Source: Rhodothermales bacterium (GTDB lineage Bacteria > Bacteroidota > Rhodothermia > Rhodothermales > Bin80). Taken from it: a DNA stretch of 35,238 nucleotides. Both the position numbers and the translations under genes were made by a program. The DNA is taken from positions 1 to 35,238 of the forward strand of contig JAAXGT010000145.1 in NCBI GenBank assembly GCA_012271205.1. Direction: 5' to 3'. This document shows, piece after piece, positions 27,814-35,238 of the stretch. The notes beneath the pieces are model-generated. The model saw only the letters and a program-made list of their open reading frames with translations. It ran no database searches and had not been told where the DNA came from. Within the stretch, counting starts at the first letter, position 1. Each line of letters begins with the position of its first letter.

Positions 27814-30546
27814 ATGAGACTGCAGCTGCTATTTGTCTTCGCTGTTTGTGTGCTGCCGCAGGCAGCGGCACAAGAGGCCATGCCCATTCCCGAGATCCCG
27901 TTCGAGCAGTTTGTGCTAGACAACGGGCTTACCGTCATCGTGCATGAAGACCACAAGGCACCACTGGTGGCGATCAACCTGTGGTACCACGTAGGATCCA
28001 AGAACGAACCGGAAGGTCGCAGCGGCTTTGCCCACCTTTTTGAGCACCTTATGTTCAACGGTTCGGAAAACTTCAACGACGACTATTTCCAAGTGCTCGA
28101 GCGCATTGGCGCGACCGATTTGAATGGTACGACAAACAAGGATCGCACCAACTATTTCCAGACCGTGCCAACCAACGCGGTAGAACTGGCACTTTGGATG
28201 GAGTCCGACCGCATGGGACACCTGTTGGGAGCAATCGATCAGGCCAAGCTGGACGAACAGCGGGGCGTTGTGCAGAATGAGAAAAGGCAGGGCGAAAACG
28301 CCCCCTACGGCCAAGTCTACAACAGGATTACCGATGCCATTTACCCGAAAGGCCATCCGTACGCACACACGGTAATTGGGTCCATGGATGATTTGAATGC
28401 GGCTAAGCTGGAGGACGTGCAGGAATGGTTTAAAGCCTATTACGGCCCTAACAATGCGGTCATCTCCATCGCCGGTGACATTACCGTAGACAAAGCGCGG
28501 AACCTGGTCGAGAAGTATTTCGGGGACATTCCGCCCGGCTCGCCTGTAACTCATTTTGACACGTGGGTGGCCAAACGAACCGGGGAGCAGCGCGAAATCA
28601 TGGAGGACCGTGTGCCCCAGGCCCGCATTTACAAGGTCTGGAATATCCCGGAATTGTATTCCAAAGACTACCATTTGCTTGACTTGGCTTCTTCGGTGCT
28701 TTCCAGCGGCAAGAATTCTCGCTTCTATAAGCGCCTGGTGTACACGGATCAGATCGCCACCGACGTGAGCGCCTTCGTCTCTGGCGGCGAGATCGGTTCA
28801 CAATTCATGATTCAGGCCACTTCCCGTCCTGGAACGGATTTGGCCGTTGTGGAGGCTGCATTGGACGAGGAACTGGCCGCCTTTCTGGAAAACGGACCTA
28901 CGCTCGAAGAACTCCAGCGCGTCATTACACAGGAGAAAGCCGGCTTCATTCGTGGCATGGAGCGTATCGGTGGCTTCGGCGGCAAGTCAGACATTCTGGC
29001 ATCCGGCAAGATTTATGGCGGCGCGCCGAATGCCTACAAGCGATCTTTCAGCGACAAGGACGCTGCTTCGCCAGAAGATGTCCGTAACACCGCAGAGATG
29101 TGGCTGACCGACGGTGTCTATGTCCTGGAGGTTCATCCCTTCCCGGAATTAGCCTCGGCAGATGATGGCGTTGATCGATCTGCCCTGCCAGAGCCGGGAG
29201 CAAAACCGAATGTTTCTTTTCCGATCCTGCACAAGGCAGAATTGTCTAATGGATTAAAGGTCGTGCTTGCCGAGCGCACTGCGATCCCTGTGGTTGAAAT
29301 GACACTGCTGTTCGATGCGGGCTACGCATCAGACCACAGCACCCAACCGGGTACGGCAGATTTGGCTATGGCCATGTTGGATGAAGGCACGACTAGCCTG
29401 TCTTCTCTGGAAATCAATGAGCGGCTGGCCAACCTGGGGGCCAGCATCGGCTCCGGATCCAACCTCGATGCCTCGTATGTGTCCCTTTCGGCGCTCGTAC
29501 CCAATTTGAAGGAAAGCCTCGACCTGTATGCAGACGTAGTGCTCAACCCGTCATTCCCGGAGGCGGATTTTGAGCGACTCCAAGCACAGCAGCTGGCGAC
29601 CATACAGCGCGAAAAAGCCTCACCGATTCAAATGGCCCTGCGGGTGTTGCCCGCCCTTTATTACGGCGAAGGACATGCCTACAGCTTGCCGTTCACGGGC
29701 AGCGGGACGGCAGAATCTGTTGCAAGCCTCACGCGGGAAGAATTGATGGCATTCCATGAAACGTGGTTCCGCCCAAACAATGCGACGCTGATTGTCGTGG
29801 GAGACCTTAAGCTGGGCGACCTGCTGCCCCATTTGGAGTCACGATTTGGCCAATGGGCCCCGGCTGATGTGCCCAAGAAGAACATTGCCGATGTGCCCTC
29901 GGGAACGACCTCACGTGTGTATCTGATGGACCGTCCGCAGGCGCAGCAGTCCATCATTCTGGCCGGTCATTTGGCACCGCCGCGCAATACGCCGAACAAC
30001 ATTGGTATAGAAACCATGAACACTATTCTGGGCGGTGCCTTTGTTTCGCGCCTCAATATGAATCTGCGGGAGGATAAAGGCTGGTCATATGGCGCCTCGT
30101 CGCTGCTGCTTTCGGCACGCGGGCAGCGGCCGTTCCTGGTATATGCCCCGGTGCAGACGGACAAGACCAGGGAATCCATGATGGAGATCGTAAGCGAACT
30201 CCGAGGCTACATCGGGGACAATCCAGCCACAGAGGAGGAAGTGCTCAGGGCACAGGAAAGCCAGACACTTACGCTGCCGGGACAATGGGAAACCAATGGT
30301 TCGGTCGAAGGCTCCATTCTCGACATGGTGCAGTACGATTTGCCTGAAGACTATTATGACACATATGCTGACCAGGTACGCGCGTTGACCGTTGAGCAGG
30401 TATCCGCGGCGGCCCGAGAGGTGTTGCACCCTGAAAATATCATTTGGGTGATTGTAGGCGACGTGAGTGTGGTCGAGCCAGACATCCGCGAGCTTAATCT
30501 GGGAGAAATACACCGCTTGGACCCTGATGGCAACTTGATTGAGTAA
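27814..30546 (+). CDS. M16 family zinc metallopeptidase, two-domain, periplasmic
   Basis: A signal peptide (MRLQLLFVFAVCVLPQAAAQ) is followed by two M16 halves joined near residue 455. The first half has the inverted zinc motif HLFEH at residues 74-78 and the third ligand E156 in VVQNEKRQ. The second half (about residues 465-900) lacks the zinc motif but has the GGAFVSRLNMNLREDKGWSY segment that completes the substrate chamber. This is the pitrilysin/processing-protease clamshell in a single chain of 910 residues. Such peptidases degrade peptides in the periplasm. I chose ATG 27814 because it gives a clean signal peptide; the longer frame from GTG 27718 would place the leader hairpin in coding sequence. 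Confidence 0.94.
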   Translation: MRLQLLFVFAVCVLPQAAAQEAMPIPEIPFEQFVLDNGLTVIVHEDHKAPLVAINLWYHVGSKNEPEGRSGFAHLFEHLMFNGSENFNDDYFQVLERIGATDLNGTTNKDRTNYFQTVPTNAVELALWMESDRMGHLLGAIDQAKLDEQRGVVQNEKRQGENAPYGQVYNRITDAIYPKGHPYAHTVIGSMDDLNAAKLEDVQEWFKAYYGPNNAVISIAGDITVDKARNLVEKYFGDIPPGSPVTHFDTWVAKRTGEQREIMEDRVPQARIYKVWNIPELYSKDYHLLDLASSVLSSGKNSRFYKRLVYTDQIATDVSAFVSGGEIGSQFMIQATSRPGTDLAVVEAALDEELAAFLENGPTLEELQRVITQEKAGFIRGMERIGGFGGKSDILASGKIYGGAPNAYKRSFSDKDAASPEDVRNTAEMWLTDGVYVLEVHPFPELASADDGVDRSALPEPGAKPNVSFPILHKAELSNGLKVVLAERTAIPVVEMTLLFDAGYASDHSTQPGTADLAMAMLDEGTTSLSSLEINERLANLGASIGSGSNLDASYVSLSALVPNLKESLDLYADVVLNPSFPEADFERLQAQQLATIQREKASPIQMALRVLPALYYGEGHAYSLPFTGSGTAESVASLTREELMAFHETWFRPNNATLIVVGDLKLGDLLPHLESRFGQWAPADVPKKNIADVPSGTTSRVYLMDRPQAQQSIILAGHLAPPRNTPNNIGIETMNTILGGAFVSRLNMNLREDKGWSYGASSLLLSARGQRPFLVYAPVQTDKTRESMMEIVSELRGYIGDNPATEEEVLRAQESQTLTLPGQWETNGSVEGSILDMVQYDLPEDYYDTYADQVRALTVEQVSAAAREVLHPENIIWVIVGDVSVVEPDIRELNLGEIHRLDPDGNLIE

Positions 30547-30577
30547 CGGGATCTCCCAGAAGCTCAAAATCTTTGGG

Positions 30578-30622
30578 GCCCCACTGCGGATTGTGGTGAG
30601 GGGGCTTTCGTTTGGGGATTTT
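30578..30622 (+). terminator. Terminator of the M16 peptidase gene
   Basis: GCCCC pairs with GGGGC (stem extended imperfectly inside), followed by T-rich sequence ending in a run of five T. It lies about 30 bases after the stop and abuts the left repeat of the mobile relic. Confidence 0.5.
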
Positions 30623-30647
30623 TAAAGAAGACTTGACACCGCGCGGA
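30623..30647 (+). repeat. Left terminal inverted repeat of the relic
   Basis: It begins TAAAGAAGACTTGACAC and matches the reverse complement of 32574-32598 at 23 of 25 positions. Confidence 0.75.
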
Positions 30648-30663
30648 AATCCTGCCAACTTCA

Positions 30664-31087
30664 ATGCATGGTAAGAGGTATTGCCACAACGAGTTGGAAA
30701 TAGGACAGCAGGCATCGGGCACGAACCACCGGAAGGGCATCAGCGTCATGCAGGTGGCGGAGATGTTCGCCACTGAGGAAGCCGCCGTGACGTGGTCCGA
30801 GGACTGGCACTGGCCAACCGGCGAAATGGCCTACATGCGGTACGGCAGCATGGATGGAGTCTACCGGGTCAAGAGCGGAAAGCCCGACACCTTATCGGTG
30901 TCGGGACTGCCGGAAGTACTTCAGCCTGAAGACCAGGACGGTAATCGACTTCACGCTGCCTACTCTCGAGAACTGCGAACTTGCGGGACCGATTGATGAT
31001 GACGATGTATCCCCTCGGTGGTACGCGAAACCGAGCTGCGGCGAGAAGAGACGTCTGTACTACACAGTCATTCTCAGGGAGTATTAG
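30664..31087 (+). pseudogene. IS1595-family transposase, N-terminal remnant
   Basis: The frame around 30747 reads MQVAEMFATEEAAVTW and EDWHWPTGEMAYMRYGSMDG, and after a frame change near 30885 continues PYRCRDCRKYFSLKTRTVI. This is the N-terminal zinc-ribbon region of IS1595/ISXO2-type transposases. In that family the first cysteine pair reads C-x-R-C-G; here both positions are Tyr, while the second pair, CRDC, is kept. After TRTVI the sequence no longer follows the family, so the DDE-type catalytic part is absent. At least one indel, two lost metal ligands and truncation make this a dead gene. Confidence 0.8.
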
Positions 31088-31103
31088 AAGTTGACTTCGC
31101 AGA

Positions 31104-31126
31104 TTCCACACCGGAAGGGTGTGGAA
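31104..31126. repeat. Perfect 9-bp stem-loop inside the relic
   Basis: TTCCACACC and GGTGTGGAA are perfectly complementary around a 5-base loop, between the transposase remnant and the passenger fragments. No T-run follows. Confidence 0.45.
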
Positions 31127-31290
31127 GGCTGATTCCGTAGAGCCGTTCGACGTGCAGGTCACTAACCCGCGCTACCGTGGCGTAAAGATGAGTGACGTTG
31201 CTCGGGTGCTGCTGCGGCCCAGAAATCCCACCGCCAAGGCAGCATTGGAGAGGCTCCAAGGCCAGGGTCTATCACGACGGCAAAGCTCTC
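31119..31290 (+). pseudogene. Short coding-like fragment of unknown identity
   Basis: The frame reads FDVQVTNPRYRGVKMSDVAR and then LLRPRNPTAKAALERLQGQG, which looks like real protein rather than random translation. It then runs into sequence without pattern. I do not recognise the family. The frame differs from the outer-membrane fragment downstream, so the two are not one gene as they stand. Confidence 0.25.
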
Positions 31291-31335
31291 GGAAGAGCCA
31301 CCCGCCGTCAAACCATCTTTATAATCCCCTCTTCA

Positions 31336-32133
31336 ATGCCCACGATCCCGCAATTTTGCATGGGCGATCACACCCACGAGCGGGGAGAGTGGATGCTTTC
31401 GTATCGTTTCATGCAGATGTCCATGGCGGGCAACCGGGACGGGACCGAGCGGCTCGAGACGGCCGACGTACTTCGGGACTTCATGGTCGCTCCGCTCGAC
31501 ATGACCATGACGATGCATATGGCGGGGATCATGTACGCCCCCGCTAATTGGATGACCCTGATGGCGATGGCCCACTGGACCAGCCAGTCGATGAACCACG
31601 AGACGCGGTCGGGAGGCATGTTCGAGGCCGCTTCAGCGGACCTAGGCGACGCCTCCCTTGCGGCGCTCATCGGGCTGAAGCGCACGGGCTCGGTCCGCGC
31701 CCACCTGAACGCCGGCGTTTCGATTCCCACCGGGTCCATCGAGGAGGTGAGCGAGAACCCGATGAGCATGGGTCGGGAGGTGCAACTGCCCTACCCGATG
31801 CAACTTGGCTCCGGAAGCTGGAACCTCAGACCCGGTGTCACGATCCTGGGAATGAGCAAACGCACGTCGTGGGGGCTGCAGGGACTGGGGGCCTTACGGC
31901 TGAACGAGAACGACCGGGGATACAGGCAGGGGCATGTGATCGAGGGCACGGGCTGGTTCGCCGTGAGAGCAACCGACCGGCTGGGGGCTCACCGTGGGCT
32001 GACAGAAGTCGTTCGCGCCGATCGGCCACCACTGACTTCGGGGGCGGACCACCGGACGCAACACCGGGATTCAAGGTTTCCGGACACGGCGCGCGGTCCG
32101 CGAAGCGGAAAGCCTGCCCAGATCGATTGCTAA
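31336..32133 (+). pseudogene. Outer-membrane beta-barrel/transporter-like fragment (metal-rich-locus type)
   Basis: The segment MGDHTHERGEWMLSYRFMQM, then DFMVAPLDMTMTMHMAGIMY and APANWMTLMAMAHW, resembles a family of outer-membrane proteins with a His/Met-rich start that is often found near copper or other metal-resistance genes. The 5' end lacks a signal peptide, and after about 31985 the homology-like pattern is lost into low-complexity reading with many Arg and Pro, consistent with a frameshift. The piece is therefore truncated at both ends. Function in metal handling is inferred from family context only. Confidence 0.6.
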
Positions 32134-32148
32134 GGGGGGGACTACCCT

Positions 32149-32598
32149 ATGCTTTCCACTGCCCCCACCGTAACAGGAAGCCAGGATGCGGCACAACTTC
32201 GGTCTGGTACGCCACATTTCAGCCCCACGGGTCTTTGGATCGACGCCTCTGCGGCGCTCGCGCTGCTGGTGTCGGGCCAGTCGGCAATCGCCCAAGATGT
32301 CAGGATGCCCTGCACACTGCGCTACGGTTCGGGTCTTATCGTCAAGCAGGAAGGAACCGAAATCGAGAAGAGGAGGGATGCCTACAACAAGCAGGTGTCG
32401 GACGGTTCGATCGCCTTCGGACTCATGAACCGGGTCGAGCCCGAGACGAGCATCGAGCACTTTGATTCGGAGAAAAACGGCGGCAACATGCTGGGTGCCT
32501 TCGCTCGTATCTCGCTGTTGCCCGCCTCCATGAAACGTTTCGGCCTCGCCGCCGGGGCGCGCTTCGTGACGTCTCCGCCCAGTGTCAAGTCTTCTTTA
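32149..32598 (+). pseudogene. Second outer-membrane-type fragment ending in the right repeat
   Basis: The stretch LRYGSGLIVKQEGTEIEKRR and later LLPASMKRFGLAAGARFV looks like beta-strand-rich barrel sequence. It begins without a proper signal peptide although a hydrophobic ASAALALLVSGQSAIAQ lies inside it. The reading frame ends 6 bases past the right inverted repeat, so the C-terminus is encoded by repeat sequence. It is probably a gene remnant cut by the element end. Confidence 0.4.
32574..32598 (-). repeat. Right terminal inverted repeat of the relic
   Basis: It ends GTGTCAAGTCTTCTTTA and pairs with the left repeat at 30623-30647. Confidence 0.75.
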
Positions 32599-32600
32599 TA

Positions 32601-32642
32601 CTGAAGTTGTCCCCCTACACCTAAAAAAGGGGATGACTTCAG
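32601..32642. repeat. 14-position stem-loop adjoining the right repeat
   Basis: CTGAAGTTGTCCCC and GGGGATGACTTCAG pair over 14 positions including two G-U pairs, around a 14-base loop. The G-run at each arm resembles the GGG-type tips of many insertion sequences. Confidence 0.45.
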
Positions 32643-32792
32643 ACTAACAAGGCAAAACAGCGATACGCCCAAAATACAGACCCAGATGGACACTGGCCTG
32701 TCATAGGCATTAAATCAGAGCTTCCTATACATAAAGCCCCAAATTATCAGGTGTACCCAAGTTGTCGGAATCTGGAATAGCGCGACGAATTG

Positions 32793-34796
32793 TTACTCGC
32801 CCTGCCCCCCGGTGGTATGCGGGTCCGAATAGCCAAGACCAAATCCAAACGGAAAGAGAGGGTTTTCCGAGTCGTACGGCACATCTTCCAGCTGCTCCCG
32901 TACCGCCTGCATGGACGATGGCAGCTCGAGAGGCAGGCGGCCCGTAGGTTCAAAACGCCCGAATACCGCATCCAGAATGACTTCGTCCGAAGCACCGAAA
33001 TTCGCAAGAATACCAGCGGCACTCTCCGCCACCTCTGGCATCACCGCCGGGCGGTCCATGTAGATGTCTACTATGGTGGGAACCGTCCGGGTGATTGCGA
33101 GGATGTTTTCCAACTGCTCTCCCTTGAAATCCAGATCTCCTTGGTGGAACAGGCTCTCAAGCATCGTGCTGCCACGCGGCGGCTCGTATGGCGCGTGCGT
33201 CCTGATAAGCGCCACGGTTGCGGCTGCGGGGTCATCGACTACCGCTGCGTAGCGGGCCGTCAAGCTGCTGTCGACGTTCTGTATGAACAACCTCTCTCCC
33301 TCACCTAGTGGTAGCAAGGAACCTCCGTCCATGTCCGCATTCTTCAGCAGCACGATGGAGGCCTGCTGCGCCCTCCTGCCCGCCTCCATGAAGTGGGCTG
33401 CGCCCACGATTTTGCTGGCGGCATTTTCGTCTACGTACGGATCGTCAAATAGTCCAAGCAAGAACTTGTCCCTCAAGAGCTTGCTTACCGAGCTGTCCAG
33501 GCGCTCTTCGTCCACTCTGCCCGTTTCCACCAGTTCGACGATCCATTCCGGATTGGACTCTCCACCAAAGAGATCAACGCCAGCATTCAATGCTTTTTCT
33601 GCGCGATCGACGGGCGGCAGGTCCTCAACGCCCCATCCCGGAGACTCGAGTAGCGTCCGGCCAAGTACACGCTTGTCGCTCAGCACCGCCCAGTCGGTGC
33701 TGATGACGCCGTCAAAGCCCAGCTCGTTACGCAACAGGTCGGTTACGATCTCGCGGCTGAACGCAAACCCCATATTTTCATCCGTAATGCCGACGCCCAC
33801 GCCGTAGCTTACCATGATCTGAGCGGTACCCGCGGCCATGGCGCCAGTCACGAAGGGGGCCATGTGATAGTCGAACTGCCCACCCGGATACACCTGCTCC
33901 TTACCGTAGGAAAAATGTGCCTCCCAGCCATCATCCTGCGGCCCACCACCCGGGAAGTGTTTGGCCATTGTAGCCACACTCGCTGTGTCGAGCGATTCGC
34001 CCTGCAGCCCGCGGACGTACGCGCGAGCTGTGCGAGCGGTTAGGTCTCCATCCTCTCCGAAGGTGCCCATGATGCGCGACCAGCGCGGTTCTGTGGCCAA
34101 ATCCAGCATGGGATGGAGCGCCATTCGAATGCCCACGGCCCGGTATTCCTGCCGCACGATATCGGCAAATTCCTCCACCAATTGCGTATCACGCGCAGCC
34201 GCAAGCCCGAGGGGCTCCGGCCACTCGGAAAAGGCACCGGCGAACATGGCCGCCACCGGACCGCTTGGATAGCCATGCCTCGGATCGGAGGCGATGGTGA
34301 CAGGGATGCCCAGCCGCGACCGCTCTGCGAGTTTCTGCACGCTGTTGTACCACCTCGCCATGGCCACAGGGTCACTTCCCTGCAGGATGTTGAAGTGATT
34401 CATGTGGCGACGCACAATCATCGTGGAAGTTGTCGGAATCAGGAATGTGAACGGATTCTTGGGTGTCGGGCGCTCTAGAAGCGTGCCGTCCGGGTGCATA
34501 GTGATCATGTTGATGAACATCATGCCTGCTTTTTCCTCAAGGGTCATTCTGGAAAGCACATCCTGCACCCGCTCGTCCACTCGTGCAGCGGCACTTTCGT
34601 AGGGATCCATGATGCCGTTCTTGTTGAGATCCCGGTACGCTGCGCCGGCGGCAATCGTGACAGGAGCCTCGGGGCCAAGACTGGCCATCGCACCTCCAGA
34701 CAGAATGGCGTAATACGCCCTGAAGCCGAACACAACAACCGCTACCACAACGAGGATGCTGAGCACCACAATGACTATTCGACGCAAAACCACCAT
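32793..34796 (-). CDS. Glycoside hydrolase family 3 (beta-glucosidase/NagZ-like), membrane-anchored
   Basis: A membrane anchor (about residues 5-28) precedes a GH3 catalytic domain and a C-terminal alpha/beta domain, 667 residues in all. Family features are MTLEEKAGMMFI, PVTIASDPRHGY, the KHFPGGGPQDDG signature in TMAKHFPGGG, and the nucleophile Asp in FDGVISTDWAVL. The end (RLPLELPSSMQAV, NPLFPFGFGLGYS) matches multi-domain beta-glucosidases more than short NagZ. A DLNKNGIMDPYE loop after the anchor looks like an EF-hand-type calcium site. The sugar substrate is not evident. It is divergent from the broken aminotransferase gene. Confidence 0.92.
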   Translation of the reverse strand: MVVLRRIVIVVLSILVVVAVVVFGFRAYYAILSGGAMASLGPEAPVTIAAGAAYRDLNKNGIMDPYESAAARVDERVQDVLSRMTLEEKAGMMFINMITMHPDGTLLERPTPKNPFTFLIPTTSTMIVRRHMNHFNILQGSDPVAMARWYNSVQKLAERSRLGIPVTIASDPRHGYPSGPVAAMFAGAFSEWPEPLGLAAARDTQLVEEFADIVRQEYRAVGIRMALHPMLDLATEPRWSRIMGTFGEDGDLTARTARAYVRGLQGESLDTASVATMAKHFPGGGPQDDGWEAHFSYGKEQVYPGGQFDYHMAPFVTGAMAAGTAQIMVSYGVGVGITDENMGFAFSREIVTDLLRNELGFDGVISTDWAVLSDKRVLGRTLLESPGWGVEDLPPVDRAEKALNAGVDLFGGESNPEWIVELVETGRVDEERLDSSVSKLLRDKFLLGLFDDPYVDENAASKIVGAAHFMEAGRRAQQASIVLLKNADMDGGSLLPLGEGERLFIQNVDSSLTARYAAVVDDPAAATVALIRTHAPYEPPRGSTMLESLFHQGDLDFKGEQLENILAITRTVPTIVDIYMDRPAVMPEVAESAAGILANFGASDEVILDAVFGRFEPTGRLPLELPSSMQAVREQLEDVPYDSENPLFPFGFGLGYSDPHTTGGQGE

Positions 34797-34852
34797 GCCG
34801 CCTGTTTGGCTTACAAACTGCCAGCTAATTTACATACTCAAGATATATTTCT

Positions 34853-35238
34853 GTGTCCTCTGCTAACTTCGCGAAAGTGAATACGGACATGACGCCGGTA
34901 GATAACGTCAGGAGCCAGTTCCCGGCCCTGCAGCACCGACGCAGGGAACACTCCGCCGTGTACTTCGACGACCCGGGCAGTACGCAGGTCCCGCGCAGGG
35001 TGGTTGAGGTCATGGCCAACCACCTTTATCACCACAATGCCAATACGCATTGGGCCTATCCCACTAGTGCGGAAACCGACTAAATACTGGAGGGTGCACA
35101 CCTCGCTTCGTCGATTTCTTGGACTGTGAGCCGGACTGTATTGCGTTCGGCAACAACATGACGACACTCACCTTCTTCCACGTGGCCTAGGAGCCTCCGC
35201 CGTAGACTCCTAGGCGATCGCCCGCATCGGCAGACGGG
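34853..35238 (+). pseudogene. Class V aminotransferase (cysteine desulfurase-like) pseudogene, continues past window
   Basis: The N-terminal part, VRSQFPALQHRRRE and AVYFDDPGSTQVPRRVVEVM, then HHNANTHWAYPTSAETD, is typical of the TIGR01976 (VC1184-type) cysteine-desulfurase-like family. A TAA at 35081 interrupts the frame; reading through gives ILEGAH, and a shift of frame is then needed to recover FVDFLDCEPDCIAFGNNMTT. Further in-frame stops follow near 35188. Two or more inactivating changes within 150 bases show a real pseudogene rather than an assembly slip. The PLP-lysine region would lie outside the window. The start could be GTG 34853, GTG 34877 or ATG 34889. Confidence 0.85.
35185..35215. 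repeat. Perfect 9-bp inverted repeat within the aminotransferase pseudogene
   Basis: GCCTAGGAG and CTCCTAGGC are exactly complementary across a 13-base spacer, at the point where the family sequence stops being recognisable. It may mark an insertion end or a local rearrangement. Confidence 0.4.

Larger units (their letters stand above)
30623..32598. mobile_element. Degenerate IS1595-like element or transposon relic with passenger fragments
   Basis: A 25-base inverted repeat bounds this 1,976-bp segment. Inside, in order, are a broken IS1595-type transposase N-terminus, a hairpin, a short unassigned coding-like piece, and two fragments of outer-membrane-type proteins. The central part is visibly richer in G+C than its neighbours (39 of 60 in 31561-31620 by my count). 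IS1595-group elements are known to carry passenger genes, which would fit. No 8-bp target duplication is visible next to the repeats, so the true ends may lie slightly outside, or the duplication has decayed. The rest of the transposase, including its catalytic residues, is missing. Confidence 0.6.

Noticed and set aside
27916-28674. 252-codon - frame opposite the M16 peptidase
   Set aside because: It is antisense to the zinc-motif half of a clear peptidase gene; no domain or start signal.
30633-30661. TTGACA in the left TIR as a transposase promoter
   Set aside because: No acceptable -10 box follows at 16-18 bases, and the same sequence is simply part of the inverted repeat.

Overview
The window looks like ordinary chromosome from a Gram-negative, diderm bacterium. 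The gene mix best fits the Rhodothermota/Bacteroidota side: HslV with a short pre-sequence ahead of its catalytic threonine, a bacilliredoxin-type protein, a periplasmic two-domain M16 peptidase, and a membrane-anchored GH3 hydrolase. This placement is inferred from gene content, not from a marker phylogeny. Base composition is moderately G+C-rich. No tRNA, rRNA, CRISPR array or intact insertion sequence was seen.

Region 1-9.3 kb (+ strand) concerns the envelope and proteostasis. It holds the tail of mreC, a PBP4-type D,D-peptidase, the HslUV protease with a NYN-domain protein gene between hslV and hslU, and then a tight three-gene run: an acyltransferase-like protein, a polytopic GT-C-like membrane protein and a polysaccharide flippase. 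A bacilliredoxin gene faces the flippase tail to tail. Region 9.9-15.5 kb holds an NlpC/P60 lipoprotein that has lost its catalytic cysteine, greA coupled to a threonine aldolase that appears to start at CTG, an opposed FAH-family hydrolase, rplU-rpmA, and a PpiD-like periplasmic foldase.

Region 15.6-23.1 kb is mostly on the - strand: a trans-sulfuration PLP enzyme, a TPR protein and dapF, with phoH divergent from dapF. It continues with a small coiled-coil membrane protein built on a 33-bp repeat, a stretch without recognisable genes, a WG-repeat protein and panC. Region 23.2-30.5 kb (+) carries fumC, an HtrA protease, a lipoprotein-like DJ-1/PfpI protein and a large M16 peptidase. About 650 bp with strong inverted repeats but no convincing gene follow htrA.

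Region 30.6-32.6 kb is a decayed foreign segment. A 25-bp inverted repeat (23 of 25 identical) bounds 1,976 bp that contain a frameshifted IS1595-type transposase N-terminus with its first zinc-ribbon cysteines lost, and fragments of outer-membrane-type proteins, the last of which reads into the right repeat. The window ends with a GH3 glycosidase (-) and, divergent from it, a broken class V aminotransferase gene. The least ordinary signals are the TIR-bounded relic, the NYN gene inside hslVU, the cysteine-less NlpC/P60 protein, the CTG start in a CTGA overlap, and several long unassigned stem-loops. No clearly new multi-gene system was found.
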